Below are positions 1-8,703 of a DNA stretch of 64,000 bases, one piece after another. This stretch comes from CBDFHF01 sp965247565 (GTDB lineage: Bacteria > Pseudomonadota > Gammaproteobacteria > Methylococcales > Methylomonadaceae): assembly GCA_965247565.1 (NCBI GenBank), contig CBDFHF010000001.1, positions 372,001 through 436,000 of the forward strand. Reading direction: 5' to 3'. Made by a program: the position numbers and the translations under genes. Below the pieces are notes generated by a model. It was not told where the DNA came from, ran no database searches, and saw only the letters and a program-made list of their open reading frames with translations. The number at the start of each line of letters is the position of its first letter. Position 1 is the first letter of the stretch.

Positions 1-1986
1 CATTTGCGTTTATGTCAGATTGGCGGAGATATTGGAACCTGGGAATCCAACCTGATCAATAATAAAGAAACCTGGTCGGAAAAAACTGCCAGTCTATTTG
101 GGCATCCGGCCCTTACTGAGCCTAACTGGCAAGATTTTATCAACATCGTACATCCTGATGACCGGAATCGAGTGATTGAAGCCAAAAATTCGCATCTGGA
201 AAAAAATACTAATTATGATGTTGACTATCGAGTCAATTGCGCAAACGGCGAACTACTCTGGTTACGTTCAGCGGGGCGCGCCGAGCGCAGCAAAGATGGT
301 AATCCGGTTCTAATTCGAGGCATAGTCCAAAATATTACCGAGCGCAAAATTGCCGAAGATAAATTAAGAGAAAGCGAAAACAAACTTTTAGTCATTTTGG
401 AAAGCGTAGAAGCTTATATTTATCTGAAAGATACCCAAGGCAATTATCTCTTTGCAAACCGGCTAGTCCGTGAATTATTTGGCGCCTCGATGGATGAAAT
501 TATTGGCCAGAATGATTCAAAATTTTTTGACCCTAAAACAGTTACCGAACTGAGCCGTAATGATCAGTTAGTCTTAACAACTGGCATCACCTTAAAATCT
601 GAGGAAACTAACCAAAATCTGAAAGACGGGACGATAAGCACGTATTTAAGCATCAAGCTACCGTTACGTAATGAAGCCGGGGAGATTTTTGCTCTATGCG
701 GCATCTCCACCGATATTTCTGAACGGAAACAATTTGAAGCCGAACTTGAGCGGCATCGCAATCACCTGGAAGAACTCGTGCATTCGCGAACGCTCGAACT
801 TGCTGCTGCGAGGGATGCGGCTGAAACAGCAAACCGCGCTAAAAGTACCTTTTTAGCCAACATGAGTCACGAATTACGCACCCCTCTCAATGGCATGATC
901 GGTATGACCGAGTTGGCATTGCAGCGTGCGACAGACCCTAAACTTATTAATTATTTAAATAAGAGCGTATATGCATCGAAACATTTACTTGAAGTTATCA
1001 ATGATATCCTCGATATTTCCAGAATCGAAGCAGATCGATTAGCACTCGAAGAACACACCTTCTCGTTGATCAGGGTACTTGAAGATATCCTCCGCATTCA
1101 ACAAGATCAAGCAATTAGCAAGGGATTGCACTTGAAATTAGATATTAACCCAATACTGCTTCCCGATTATTGTATTGGGGATGATTTCCGTATTAAACAA
1201 ATCCTGCTTAATTTTCTGAGTAATGCCATCAAGTTCTCTGAACAAGGCGTCGTGAGAGTACGCGCAAGTTTGAATGACTATGAACATCAATCCTTAATGT
1301 TGCGCATCGAAGTTTACGATCAAGGCATTGGTATTAGCCCGGAACAGCAACAACGCTTATTCAACGCATTTACACAGGCAGATAGCTCCACGACTCGAAA
1401 ATATGGCGGCTCCGGTTTAGGTTTGACCATCTGCAAGCGCCTAGCCAACTTGATGGGCGGGGACGTTGGAGTAAATAGCGAGGTCGGTCAAGGGAGTATG
1501 TTCTGGATGACGGCCAAAGTTCGCCGCGGGGTAAATCCCCCAGCTGAACAAACTGCTAAAACCCTGCCGCCAAGAGAACTATTAATACGATATTTTTCCG
1601 GAACCCGAATTTTAGTTGCAGAAGACGACCTCATTAATCAAGAAGTGGCAAAATGTTTGTTAGAGGATGCTGGATTGGTAGCTGAAGTTGCACAAAATGG
1701 CCAAGAAGCCCTTTTGATGGCTCAACAATATCCATATTCGATCATACTGATGGACATCCAAATGCCTGTGATGGATGGCATTGAGGCTACCCGGGCGATT
1801 CGCGCTTTACCGGGAAAATCCACTATCCCAATTCTGGCGATGACTGCGAATGCGCTTGAAGAAGATCGGCACCGGTGTTTTTTAGCCGGTATGAATGACC
1901 ACATCAGCAAACCTGTGTCGCCGGAGCTACTTTGCTCAATACTACTGCATTGGTTGACTAAAGTAGATCATTATGAACGGTTGTAG
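1..1986 (+). CDS. Hybrid sensor histidine kinase with PAS domains and receiver domain (5' end outside window)
   Basis: The reading frame is open at the left edge, so the N-terminus is missing. Numbering from base 4: a PAS/PAC unit with the LRLCQIGGDIGTWE start, a second PAS/PAC near residues 120-245, a short coiled linker, and a HisKA box FLANMSHELRTPLNGMIGM with phospho-acceptor His289. The HATPase follows with N box NAIKFSEQ and G boxes DQGIGIS and GGSGLGL. A C-terminal receiver has the acidic pair EDD and phospho-acceptor Asp584 in IILMDIQMPVMDG, plus the conserved HISKPV lysine. The PAS domains would sense a small ligand or redox state and pass phosphate His to Asp. No transmembrane segment is visible in the part present, so it may be cytoplasmic. 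The output partner is not in the window. The coding end overlaps a Tn3 transposase remnant by 14 bp, so a further C-terminal Hpt domain could have been lost. Confidence 0.9.
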   Translation, partial: HLRLCQIGGDIGTWESNLINNKETWSEKTASLFGHPALTEPNWQDFINIVHPDDRNRVIEAKNSHLEKNTNYDVDYRVNCANGELLWLRSAGRAERSKDGNPVLIRGIVQNITERKIAEDKLRESENKLLVILESVEAYIYLKDTQGNYLFANRLVRELFGASMDEIIGQNDSKFFDPKTVTELSRNDQLVLTTGITLKSEETNQNLKDGTISTYLSIKLPLRNEAGEIFALCGISTDISERKQFEAELERHRNHLEELVHSRTLELAAARDAAETANRAKSTFLANMSHELRTPLNGMIGMTELALQRATDPKLINYLNKSVYASKHLLEVINDILDISRIEADRLALEEHTFSLIRVLEDILRIQQDQAISKGLHLKLDINPILLPDYCIGDDFRIKQILLNFLSNAIKFSEQGVVRVRASLNDYEHQSLMLRIEVYDQGIGISPEQQQRLFNAFTQADSSTTRKYGGSGLGLTICKRLANLMGGDVGVNSEVGQGSMFWMTAKVRRGVNPPAEQTAKTLPPRELLIRYFSGTRILVAEDDLINQEVAKCLLEDAGLVAEVAQNGQEALLMAQQYPYSIILMDIQMPVMDGIEATRAIRALPGKSTIPILAMTANALEEDRHRCFLAGMNDHISKPVSPELLCSILLHWLTKVDHYERL

Positions 1987-3454
1987 CCTTTGCCAGCCAG
2001 GAAAGTCATTTCATTATAAGTTGCAGGAGGAGGATCGGCGTAAGATTCTGACAGTGTTCGCCTATGGTACCGGTTTGGGGCCTACACAAATTGCCAAAAA
2101 CATTGCCGATGTCAGTGCGCGTCAAGTGTCGTTCGTCAATCAACGCCAAGTCACGACGGAAAAACTGGAGGCTGCTATCTGCACGACGATTAATGCGTAC
2201 AATCAATTTCAATTACCACGCTTTTGGGGTGATACAAAACGCGCGGCGGCAGACGGTACACAATGGAATCTGTATGAAAATAATCTGCTGTCAGAGAGCC
2301 ATATCCGTTACGGCGGATATGGTGGCATTGCTTACTACCATATCAGCGACACATATATTGCGCTGTTTTCGCATTTCATTCCCTGCGGGGTTTGGGAAGC
2401 CGAGTATATCCTGGATGGGCTGACAAAGAACAAGTCGGATATTCAGCCTGACACTTTGCATGGCGATACCCAAGCGCAAAGCGCACCGGTTTATGGCTTG
2501 GCTTTTTTGCTGGGTATCAAACTGATGCCGCGTATTCGTAACTGGAAAGATTTGAAATGGTTCCGCCCGACTGCCGACGAAGTGTATAAACACATTGATG
2601 ACCTGTTTACCAAGGATGCGATAGATTTGGATTTAATAGCCTGTCATTTGCCAGACATGCTGCAAGTGGCACAATCGATTCGTGCGGGGCGTATTCAACC
2701 ATCGACCATCTTGCGAAAGCTCGGTACTTCCAGCCGGAAAAACAAATTGTATTTCGCCTTTCGTGAGTTGGGCCGAGTCGTCCGCACCATATTCCTGCTG
2801 GAATACATTAGCGACGATGCGCTACGCCAAGTTATCCAGGCTGCACAAAACAAGTGATAGTGTCGCTATTTTTGCGAAAGCTTGTTTTGGGCATCCCAGC
2901 CCAAGCAAGCGGCAAAAACTTAACGCGACAAATTAATGTTCCAACGGCCTAGGACGTCCTGCTTCTCTCACCCAATACCCAACAAGGGGTATTGGGTATC
3001 GTTTTCGCAATGACTTTACGCGATTTCGTAAAGCCTGCATTTTCACTCCGCAAAAAGACGCTCCTTGAAAACACAGGCACTATCGCTACCGAGTGGCTAA
3101 GAAATCTTCACTCCGCTAACGCTCCGTTTCCAAGATTTCTCAGCGTGCGAAGGTTTCAACAACTTTGCGCAGTGGGCGTATTTCGGATCGGACACCATTG
3201 AGGAGAATGTGCGTGAGGATCAGCTGAAGATAATCAAGTACAACCATCTGATTGCCAATCTGATGTTTTTCCACAACTGCCATACAATGACGCAGGCATT
3301 CAAGGAGCTGGAAGCGGAGGGGATAAAGTTGACGCCAGAATTGGCAGCGGCGTTTAGTCCATATCGGACGCATCACGCCAATCGTTTCGGCATGTATGAG
3401 CTGCGGGAACGGGATTTGGATCCGATTGACTATGACGTAACATTCCAAATGTAA
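1973..3454 (+). pseudogene. Tn3-family transposase remnant, split by an insert
   Basis: Two collinear pieces of a Tn3-type transposase C-terminal half. The first (1973-2854) reads LQEEDRRKILTVFAYGTGLGPTQIA, then HGDTQAQSAPVYGLAFLLG and ends QAAQNK. The second (3146-3454) resumes with CEGFNNFAQWAYFG and TIEENVREDQLKIIKYNHL and ends in YDVTFQM. Joined directly, the two give the expected continuous family sequence. Full-length family members are about 1000 residues, so roughly the first half to two thirds is missing. The intervening 291 bases begin with an in-frame TGA. The element cannot encode an active transposase. The first 14 bases overlap the end of the upstream kinase gene, which probably marks where the fragment was joined. 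Confidence 0.85.
2855..3145. mobile_element. Hairpin-rich 291-bp insert in the Tn3 transposase (possible MITE-like element)
   Basis: Bounded by the exact points where the transposase reading frame stops and resumes. It contains a perfect 11-bp stem at 2970-2980/2987-2997 (ACCCAATACCC), a 10-bp palindrome AGGACGTCCT at 2951-2960, a 7-bp stem CTTTACG/CGTAAAG at 3014-3020/3027-3033, and a 9-bp stem AGAAATCTT/AAGATTTCT at 3100-3108/3132-3140. The heptamer GATAGTG appears near the left end and inverted near the right end. No reading frame of use is present. Only a 2-bp flank repeat (TG) is visible, so the insertion mechanism is unknown. Confidence 0.55.
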
Positions 3455-3464
3455 CGAAGTCAGG

Positions 3465-3502
3465 GATGTTACTCATTTACGAAGGAATCCTTACGGTCCC
3501 CC
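3465..3502. repeat. Probable terminal inverted repeat of the Tn3-family element
   Basis: Ten bases after the transposase stop, the complementary strand reads inward from the right as GGGGACCGTAAGGATTCC. The GGGG start, short distance from the transposase stop and approximate 38-bp length are typical of Tn3-family ends. The matching left end is not in the window. An unrelated IS66 fragment begins immediately outside, which supports this being the element boundary. Confidence 0.4.
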
Positions 3503-3503
3503 T

Positions 3504-3594
3504 ATGAGGACAATCCAGAAGCTGTACCGAATTGAAGCTGACATTAAACACCTGCTACCGGAACAAAAACTAAGCTATCGGCAGAAACAGTCCG
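3504..3594 (+). pseudogene. IS66-family TnpC fragment
   Basis: About 30 residues (TIQKLYRIEADIKHLLPEQK and LSYRQKQSV) match the region just before the C-terminal helical part of IS66 TnpC; compare LQRIAELYEIEAEG in the intact TnpC at 6543-8183. Similarity stops sharply at about 3594, where an unrelated reverse-strand frame begins. It is a leftover from an older IS66 element that is different from both IS66 elements described here. Confidence 0.6.
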
Positions 3595-3833
3595 TGATGG
3601 TCCGGATTTACAAACCCTGTTGCATGTACCGCTTCGAAGCAAAGGAAGAGAATCTTCAATGCCACATCCAGTTGTTCATAGGAGACGCCAAAACGGGGCA
3701 AAACGAGCAATGATCCAAGCAGATTGGGCTGATGCGCAAAGACGGCATCAGCAAACTTTTCCGCCTTCACCGGCGTCAGCGGCTCGACTTGCTGAAAAGC
3801 AGTTACTATGTGATGGGGTAAGACACGGGGCAT
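3595..3833 (-). pseudogene. N-terminal fragment of an unrecognised gene
   Basis: The reverse strand reads MPRVLPHHIVTAFQQVEPLT, then KAEKFADAVFAHQPNLLGSL and VLPRFGVSYEQLDVALKILF, a composition that looks like real protein. It is cut at its 3' end by the IS66 fragment. An IS5-family element sits 12 bases upstream of the ATG at 3833 and would separate it from any native promoter. I do not recognise the family and assign no function. Confidence 0.4.
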
Positions 3834-3845
3834 TTTAAAAATAAG

Positions 3846-5173
3846 GGGATCTCTAAAAATACCCCACCTCACAGCGATTTTTGACGGGAAGCAATGGCGC
3901 TGAAATGAGATAATAACAGTGAGTCCACTGATAGAGAACCGTCCCATGAAACCCCGCCAACCTGGATTATTCGACGTAGAAGAAAGAGCCGCGCAACTAA
4001 CCAAAATGGGAGACCCTTTGGTAGGATTGAAAGCCCGGATAGACTGGGAAGCGTTTCGGCCTGAACTTAAGCGCCTGCATGAAAAGGATAGAAAAAGTCA
4101 GGCAGGCGCCAAGCCGTTCGATGGGGTGCTGATGTTCAAGATTTTGGTACTCCAGCAGCTGCACAATTTATCGGATGATGGCATCGAATATCAGATTCGG
4201 GATCGGTTCAGCTTCCTGCGTTTTCTGGGTTTGCAATTAGAAGATAAAGTGCCGGATTCGAAAACCGTGTGGAGGTTTCGCGAACGGCTTAAGGATCTAA
4301 ACTTGGTTGAGGAGTTGTTTGCCCGGTTTCATGGACAACTGGCGGCGCAAGGTTATGCGGCTCGAGCGAGGCAGATGATTGATGCCACCTTTGTCGAAGT
4401 CCCCAAGCAACGCAATAGCCGTGAAGAAAACGCCCAGATTAAAGAAGGGCAAGTGCCTGAGGCATGGGATAAGCCGGAGGTTCAGGCCAAGCGTCGGCAG
4501 AAAGATACCGAAGCGCGCTGGACAAAGAAAAACGATGAGAAGCATTACGGCTATAAAAATCACATCAACGCGGATGAGGAAAACAAGCTCATACAAAGCT
4601 ATTCAGTCACCCATGCGGCGGTTCACGACAGTCAGGTATTCGATGAATTACTCGACCAGGCAATCGATGTGGAGGGCAATAAACGAGCGGTTTATGCCGA
4701 CAGTGCTTATCGTTCAGAAGCCCAGGAGCAGCGCTTAGCTAACGCCGATATTGAGAGCCAGGTTTGTGAAAAAGGCACACGAGGCAAACCCTTAACCGAA
4801 GAACAAAAGTTATCAAACCGGACGAAGTCAAAAGTCAGAGCCCGAGTCGAACATGTGTTTGGTGCACAGGCGGCAATGGGTGGGCATTTAGTTCGCACCA
4901 TCGGTTTGCAACGAGCCAAAGTCAAAATTGGTTTGATGAATTTAGTGTACAACATGAAGCGTTTGATACAGTTGATTAAACGAGATGTGATGAACCCGTA
5001 CAGGAAAGGTGCGCCCACAGTGGCATAAAAACGGGGAAATAATCTCAAAACACGGGGATTTGATGCGGTTTTTACTTCAAATAGCCGGAATGCACCCTGA
5101 TTTTAAAATAAAGTCGAAAAAAATTAGCAGAATTGCTAGGGGGTGACTTAAATTTGAATTTATAGAGGTTCCC
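3846..5173 (+). mobile_element. IS5-family insertion sequence, copy 1
   Basis: 1328 bp bounded by imperfect inverted repeats: left GGGATCTCTAAAAAT, right end inverted GGGAACCTCTATAAAT. It is flanked by the direct repeat ATAAG at 3841-3845 and 5174-5178. A nearly identical second copy of the same length lies at 43251-44578 with its own flank repeat TATAG. I see only three base differences between the copies (around 3898, 4371 and 4572), so transposition was recent. Confidence 0.93.
3919..5028 (+). CDS. IS5-family transposase, copy 1
   Basis: 369 residues, the normal size for the family, and uninterrupted. The N-terminal part has the LSDDGIEYQIRDRFSFLRFL block before the catalytic region. The DDE residues are expected at IDATFVEVP, VYADSAYRS and the C-terminal RVEHVFG glutamate. 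Translation could start at the GTG at 3919 or the ATG at 3946 (MKPRQPGLFDVEE); the ATG makes the more usual N-terminus. It catalyses cut-and-paste movement of its own element. It differs from copy 2 only at an Arg/Gly (ARARQ against ARAGQ) and an Ala/Thr (INADEE against INTDEE) position. Confidence 0.92.
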   Translation: MSPLIENRPMKPRQPGLFDVEERAAQLTKMGDPLVGLKARIDWEAFRPELKRLHEKDRKSQAGAKPFDGVLMFKILVLQQLHNLSDDGIEYQIRDRFSFLRFLGLQLEDKVPDSKTVWRFRERLKDLNLVEELFARFHGQLAAQGYAARARQMIDATFVEVPKQRNSREENAQIKEGQVPEAWDKPEVQAKRRQKDTEARWTKKNDEKHYGYKNHINADEENKLIQSYSVTHAAVHDSQVFDELLDQAIDVEGNKRAVYADSAYRSEAQEQRLANADIESQVCEKGTRGKPLTEEQKLSNRTKSKVRARVEHVFGAQAAMGGHLVRTIGLQRAKVKIGLMNLVYNMKRLIQLIKRDVMNPYRKGAPTVA

Positions 5174-5178
5174 ATAAG

Positions 5179-5722
5179 TAGTGTGGGGTAATTAGCAATA
5201 AATCAGCCTGAAGCTTCAGCGAGCTTTATAATCTGGCTGATGCACTGAAAGCTCTTGTTCTGATAAATAGGGTTTTAAGGGAATGCAAATCAACTGATGT
5301 AATTTTATCCGAAGGATAAGTCGGACGGAATAAATAATGAATGTTATCAATTTGACCTCAACGTCAAAAAATATGCGGTTAATTAATCGCTAACCTAAAA
5401 CCCAGCTTGATATTTCAATCATTTAATAGGTTTTTGAGAGAGGTTGTTTGAAAGCCTTGCTGTACAAGGCTTACTGAGTGTTTATGCCTCAGATGTCGCT
5501 TTTTTGCAGTTTCGCTCCCAATAGGCCTTATAGCCAATTCCAATGCGTTTGGGCGCATATTCTCGACTTTCCCAAATAACGGCGGATCTCCGCCTCATCG
5601 GTCATAAGAAATGTCTTGGCGCACCCTTTCGCGCCGATCCGGCTTATCAAGGGCGCATACGGGCATCCCTTGTCAGGGCGTTGCCGCCAACTCCCGCTCA
5701 GGGTCGTCAGGAGAAATTCCCA
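5179..5722. other. Gene-free stretch with clustered palindromes
   Basis: No convincing gene between the two insertion sequences. The distal part holds several small dyads: ATGCG/CGCAT at 5543-5558, the perfect palindrome GGCGGATCTCCGCC at 5581-5594, and a GGCGCACC...GCGCC arm pair near 5618-5637. They resemble REP-type extragenic palindromes. A 66-codon reverse frame (5528-5728) runs through them but looks like a by-product of the repeats. Confidence 0.4.
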
Positions 5723-5804
5723 CAGCAATTGTAATCGTCCGGCGAAACCATCTACAAAGCTTACACCAATGCTGGCACTCTAAGATTTTTTCCTAGGGGA
5801 TTTT

Positions 5805-6107
5805 ATGGGCATTCCATTCAAATGGCGTCAGCATATTGAAGCTTGGCAACAAAGCGGGTTATCACAAGCATTATATTGTGATCAACAGCAACTCAAGAAG
5901 GGTACTTTCTCGGCTCGATTGAGTGAGTATCGCAGACTCAATCTATCTCAAGCTGTAGCGTTGATTCCTGTTCAGGTTGCATCGGTTGTTCCGACACCGG
6001 CATCCTCGTCAAACCTGGTGTTGACTCATAACAACGGTCATCGACTGGAGCTGCCGACATCCGTATCGGCTGCGTGGTTGGCCGAGTTGTTGAAATGCCT
6101 GGGTTAA
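5805..6107 (+). CDS. tnpA: IS66 accessory protein TnpA
   Basis: 100 residues beginning MGIPFKWRQHIEAWQQSGLS, the usual helix-turn-helix like start of IS66 OrfA, and ending in LPTSVSAAWLAELLKCLG. This last block is shared with the second IS66 element (VSPIWLAELLQCLG). TnpA is required for transposition in the family but its exact role is not settled. Its stop overlaps the start of tnpB by 13 bp, suggesting coupled translation. Confidence 0.85.
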   Translation: MGIPFKWRQHIEAWQQSGLSQALYCDQQQLKKGTFSARLSEYRRLNLSQAVALIPVQVASVVPTPASSSNLVLTHNNGHRLELPTSVSAAWLAELLKCLG

Positions 6108-6445
6108 TTGAAACCCCAGCACAAATTTGGATTGCCGTTGCGCCTGTCGATATGAGACGCGGCCTAGATGGTTTGTCGAGCGTCGTTCAGCACAGCTTGG
6201 ATCAAGCACCTTGCAGTGGTTCGGCATTCATTTTCCGTAACCGTGCTGGTAATCGGCTGAGACTGTTGCTGTGGGATGGTAATGGGGTTTGGTTATGTCA
6301 ACGCAGATTGCATCGCGGCAGTTTTGTGTGGCCCAGGGTCAACGATAAGACATTTGTGATTACCCAACGCCAGTGGGAGTGGTTAGTTGCCGGTGTCGAC
6401 TGGCAGCGTTTGTCGGCGACTTGTCAGCCGGACTGGCAAGTGTAA
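6095..6445 (+). CDS. tnpB: IS66 accessory protein TnpB
   Basis: 116 residues from the ATG at 6095 (MPGLIETPAQIWIAVAPVDM). The family hallmark VDMRRGLDGLS and the LLLWDGNGVWLCQRRLHRG block are present. An upstream in-frame extension to 6074 is possible but would lengthen the overlap with tnpA, so the ATG is preferred. TnpB is an accessory transposition protein of unproven biochemistry (PF05717 family). Confidence 0.88.
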   Translation: MPGLIETPAQIWIAVAPVDMRRGLDGLSSVVQHSLDQAPCSGSAFIFRNRAGNRLRLLLWDGNGVWLCQRRLHRGSFVWPRVNDKTFVITQRQWEWLVAGVDWQRLSATCQPDWQV

Positions 6446-6542
6446 AAACGGTTTTAAAGTGGCTGATAAATAACAAGAAAAACAGTCATAAAACCTAACA
6501 AAATCAAGGCTTACACGGTGATTTTATGGTATAGTTTTCACC

Positions 6543-8183
6543 ATGAAATCACTGACTGAACTCGATCAATTAAACCTGGATCCTGCTACCAAAAACCAAG
6601 TAGCGGCACTGATTCAGGCGCTTGTTGACCAAGCCTCTCAGGATGCCAAAACAGTGATTGCGGAGCAACAAGCCACCATCACGGCCAACGAAAAAGCCAT
6701 TCTCTACAAAGACACCAAAATCACCTCGCTCACCTATGAGCTGGCCTATTACAAACGCATCCGCTACAGCACCAAAAGTGAAACCCTGACCGCTCTGCAA
6801 CGGGATGTCTTTGAAGAAACCTGGAATACGGATATGTCGGCAATTGAAGCCGAAGTCGAACTATTGCAGGATAATCAACCGTGCGAAACGGTGGCTAGAT
6901 CCAAACGCCTGCGTGCTGGCCGTCAGCCGTTACCCGCCCACCTGCCGCGCATCGATCATTATCACCAGTTGGAATCTTGCGCCTGTGGGCAATGTGGACG
7001 AGATTTGGTCAAAATTCGCGACGATGTGACTGAGCAACTGGACGTGGAACCGGCCAAGTTCTTTGTCCACCGGCACATCCGGCCACAATACGCCTGCCGG
7101 ACTTGTGAAACCATCACTGCCGAGCCCATTCCACCGGCCATCATTGACGGCGGTATGGCCGCCATCGGTTTGCTGGTTTGGGTACTCATCAGCAAATATC
7201 TGGATCACTTGCCGCTGTACCGACTGGAACAAATCGCTGCCCGTAGCAGTGTTTCCCTATCTCGATCCACGCTGGCCGATTGGGTGGGGCGTCTGGGGGT
7301 GGAACTACAGCCTCTGGTGGATCGCCTGCACTGGTATCTGTTACAACGACCTTGCGTGTTAGCCGATGAAACCCCGGTACCGCAGTTGGATCCCGGCAAA
7401 GGTAAAACGAAGAAGGCTTATCTATGGGCGTATCGCAGTAACGATCTGCAACCTGGGCCTAAGATCATTGTCTTTGACTACCAAGCCGGTCGCAGTGGCC
7501 GACATGCCGAACAGTTTCTACAAGACTGGCAAGGTCATCTAATGGTTGATGGCTACGGAGGATACAAAGCCTTGTTTGCTGCAGCTCGGGCGCATCCAGC
7601 CACACAATCTTTATTGTCGTCCTGCATTGAGTTAGCGTGCTGGACCCATGCGCGCCGCAAATTCTTTGACCTCTTTCAAGCTAATCAAAGTCCGGTTGCC
7701 AAAGAAGCCTTGCAGCGCATTGCCGAGTTGTATGAGATTGAAGCCGAAGGCCGGGAGATGAGTATCGATGGCCGGAAAAACCTGCGTGCTGAAAAAAGCC
7801 AACCACGCTTAACCGAACTGCATGATTGGCTGCAGCAAACCCGTTTGCGCACGGCACCTGGCAGCGCTTTGATGAAAGCGATCGAATACAGCCTGAAACG
7901 CTGGTCGGCACTGATCCGCTATGCCGAAACCGGTGATCTACCCATAGATAACAACAGTACCGAGAACTGTATTAGGCCGATTGCGCTAGGCAGACGCAAC
8001 TGGCTCTTTGCCGGATCAGAACGAGCGGGCCAGCGCGCTGCCGCAATTCAATCCTTACTAGGCACCGCCAAATTAAATGGGCTTGATCCCGCTGCCTGGC
8101 TAAAAGATACTCTAGAAAAACTCCCTATCTGGCCCAACAGCCGCATCGATGAATTACTGCCTTTTGGTACAAAATCAGAATAA
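6543..8183 (+). CDS. tnpC: IS66 transposase TnpC
   Basis: 546 residues, full length. The N-terminal coiled segment ends in RYSTKSETLTALQRDVFEE. A zinc-ribbon like region follows (CACGQCGRDL, then CRTCE), then the DDE catalytic core with LADETPVPQLDPG, MVDGYGGYK, CWTHARRKFFDLF and DNNSTENCIRPIALGRRNW. It catalyses DNA cutting and joining for the element. It is the intact counterpart of the frameshifted tnpC at 45448-47081. Confidence 0.93.
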   Translation: MKSLTELDQLNLDPATKNQVAALIQALVDQASQDAKTVIAEQQATITANEKAILYKDTKITSLTYELAYYKRIRYSTKSETLTALQRDVFEETWNTDMSAIEAEVELLQDNQPCETVARSKRLRAGRQPLPAHLPRIDHYHQLESCACGQCGRDLVKIRDDVTEQLDVEPAKFFVHRHIRPQYACRTCETITAEPIPPAIIDGGMAAIGLLVWVLISKYLDHLPLYRLEQIAARSSVSLSRSTLADWVGRLGVELQPLVDRLHWYLLQRPCVLADETPVPQLDPGKGKTKKAYLWAYRSNDLQPGPKIIVFDYQAGRSGRHAEQFLQDWQGHLMVDGYGGYKALFAAARAHPATQSLLSSCIELACWTHARRKFFDLFQANQSPVAKEALQRIAELYEIEAEGREMSIDGRKNLRAEKSQPRLTELHDWLQQTRLRTAPGSALMKAIEYSLKRWSALIRYAETGDLPIDNNSTENCIRPIALGRRNWLFAGSERAGQRAAAIQSLLGTAKLNGLDPAAWLKDTLEKLPIWPNSRIDELLPFGTKSE

Positions 8184-8508
8184 ATTGATTTTGGCAATTT
8201 CTAAGATAGTGGTCGGGCTGATCGAATACCAGCAATTTATCAATAATTCCGATGGTCCGCTTTTTAGAAAACCTGGGGGTTCCAGAAAGCAGCCGTTCAA
8301 AACGGGCATATGTTTGTTTTCTGATCGCCTCCCATCGTTTCGATTGCGACGATCATTCCTACTGTCTTTATGGCCAATAAAAGTTAACAGCAACGCTGTA
8401 TCCAACCAGATTTTACTCAGAACAGTTTGAATATTGAGCTAATCCTCAGGCTAAGTCCCCAGCCTCAGAATCCAATAGTCCAAATATAAAAACACGGAGG
8501 TTTCAATT

Positions 8509-8703
8509 TTATTCGTGGTCATTCCATAATTCTTCGGCGGCTTCTTCAGGATCAAAACCATCTTTGCTCAGGCCATAACCGTCATCAATAAACCAAGATA
8601 TAAATTTATGCCGTCTTTTGGCAACTAATACAAACACAAGCGCTACTAAACTAACAAATATCAGGGATGAATCAACCAGCGACGTCAAGGCCGTAACGTC
8701 CAT
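8509..8703 (-). CDS. Small single-pass membrane protein
   Basis: 64 residues: a short N-terminus (MDVTALTSLVDSS), one hydrophobic helix (LIFVSLVALVFVLVAK), a basic stretch KRRHKF and an acidic tail rich in Glu and Asp (DPEEAAEELWNDHE). A ribosome site TGAGGAA sits 6 bases before the ATG on the minus strand, which favours a real gene. I do not recognise the family. The basic residues after the helix predict a cytoplasmic C-terminus. It stands alone, between the IS66 element and a long gene-free region. Confidence 0.6.
   Translation of the reverse strand: MDVTALTSLVDSSLIFVSLVALVFVLVAKRRHKFISWFIDDGYGLSKDGFDPEEAAEELWNDHE

Larger units (their letters stand above)
5731..8229 (+). mobile_element. 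IS66-family insertion sequence, complete
   Basis: 2499 bp with the three-gene layout of the family. It starts GTAATCGTCCGGCGAAACC and its right end inverted reads GTATTCGATCAGCCCGACC, sharing GTA, CG, C, GC and ACC positions. The 8-bp target duplication CAGCAATT is exact at 5723-5730 and 8230-8237, as expected for IS66 elements. All three genes are intact, so it could still move. Confidence 0.93.

Noticed and set aside
2855..3145. Integron attC site or CRISPR array
   Set aside because: No paired attC core sites and no regularly spaced repeats; only separate hairpins.
5528..5728. 66-codon reverse frame through the palindrome cluster
   Set aside because: Explained by the repeats; no ribosome site or recognisable domain.
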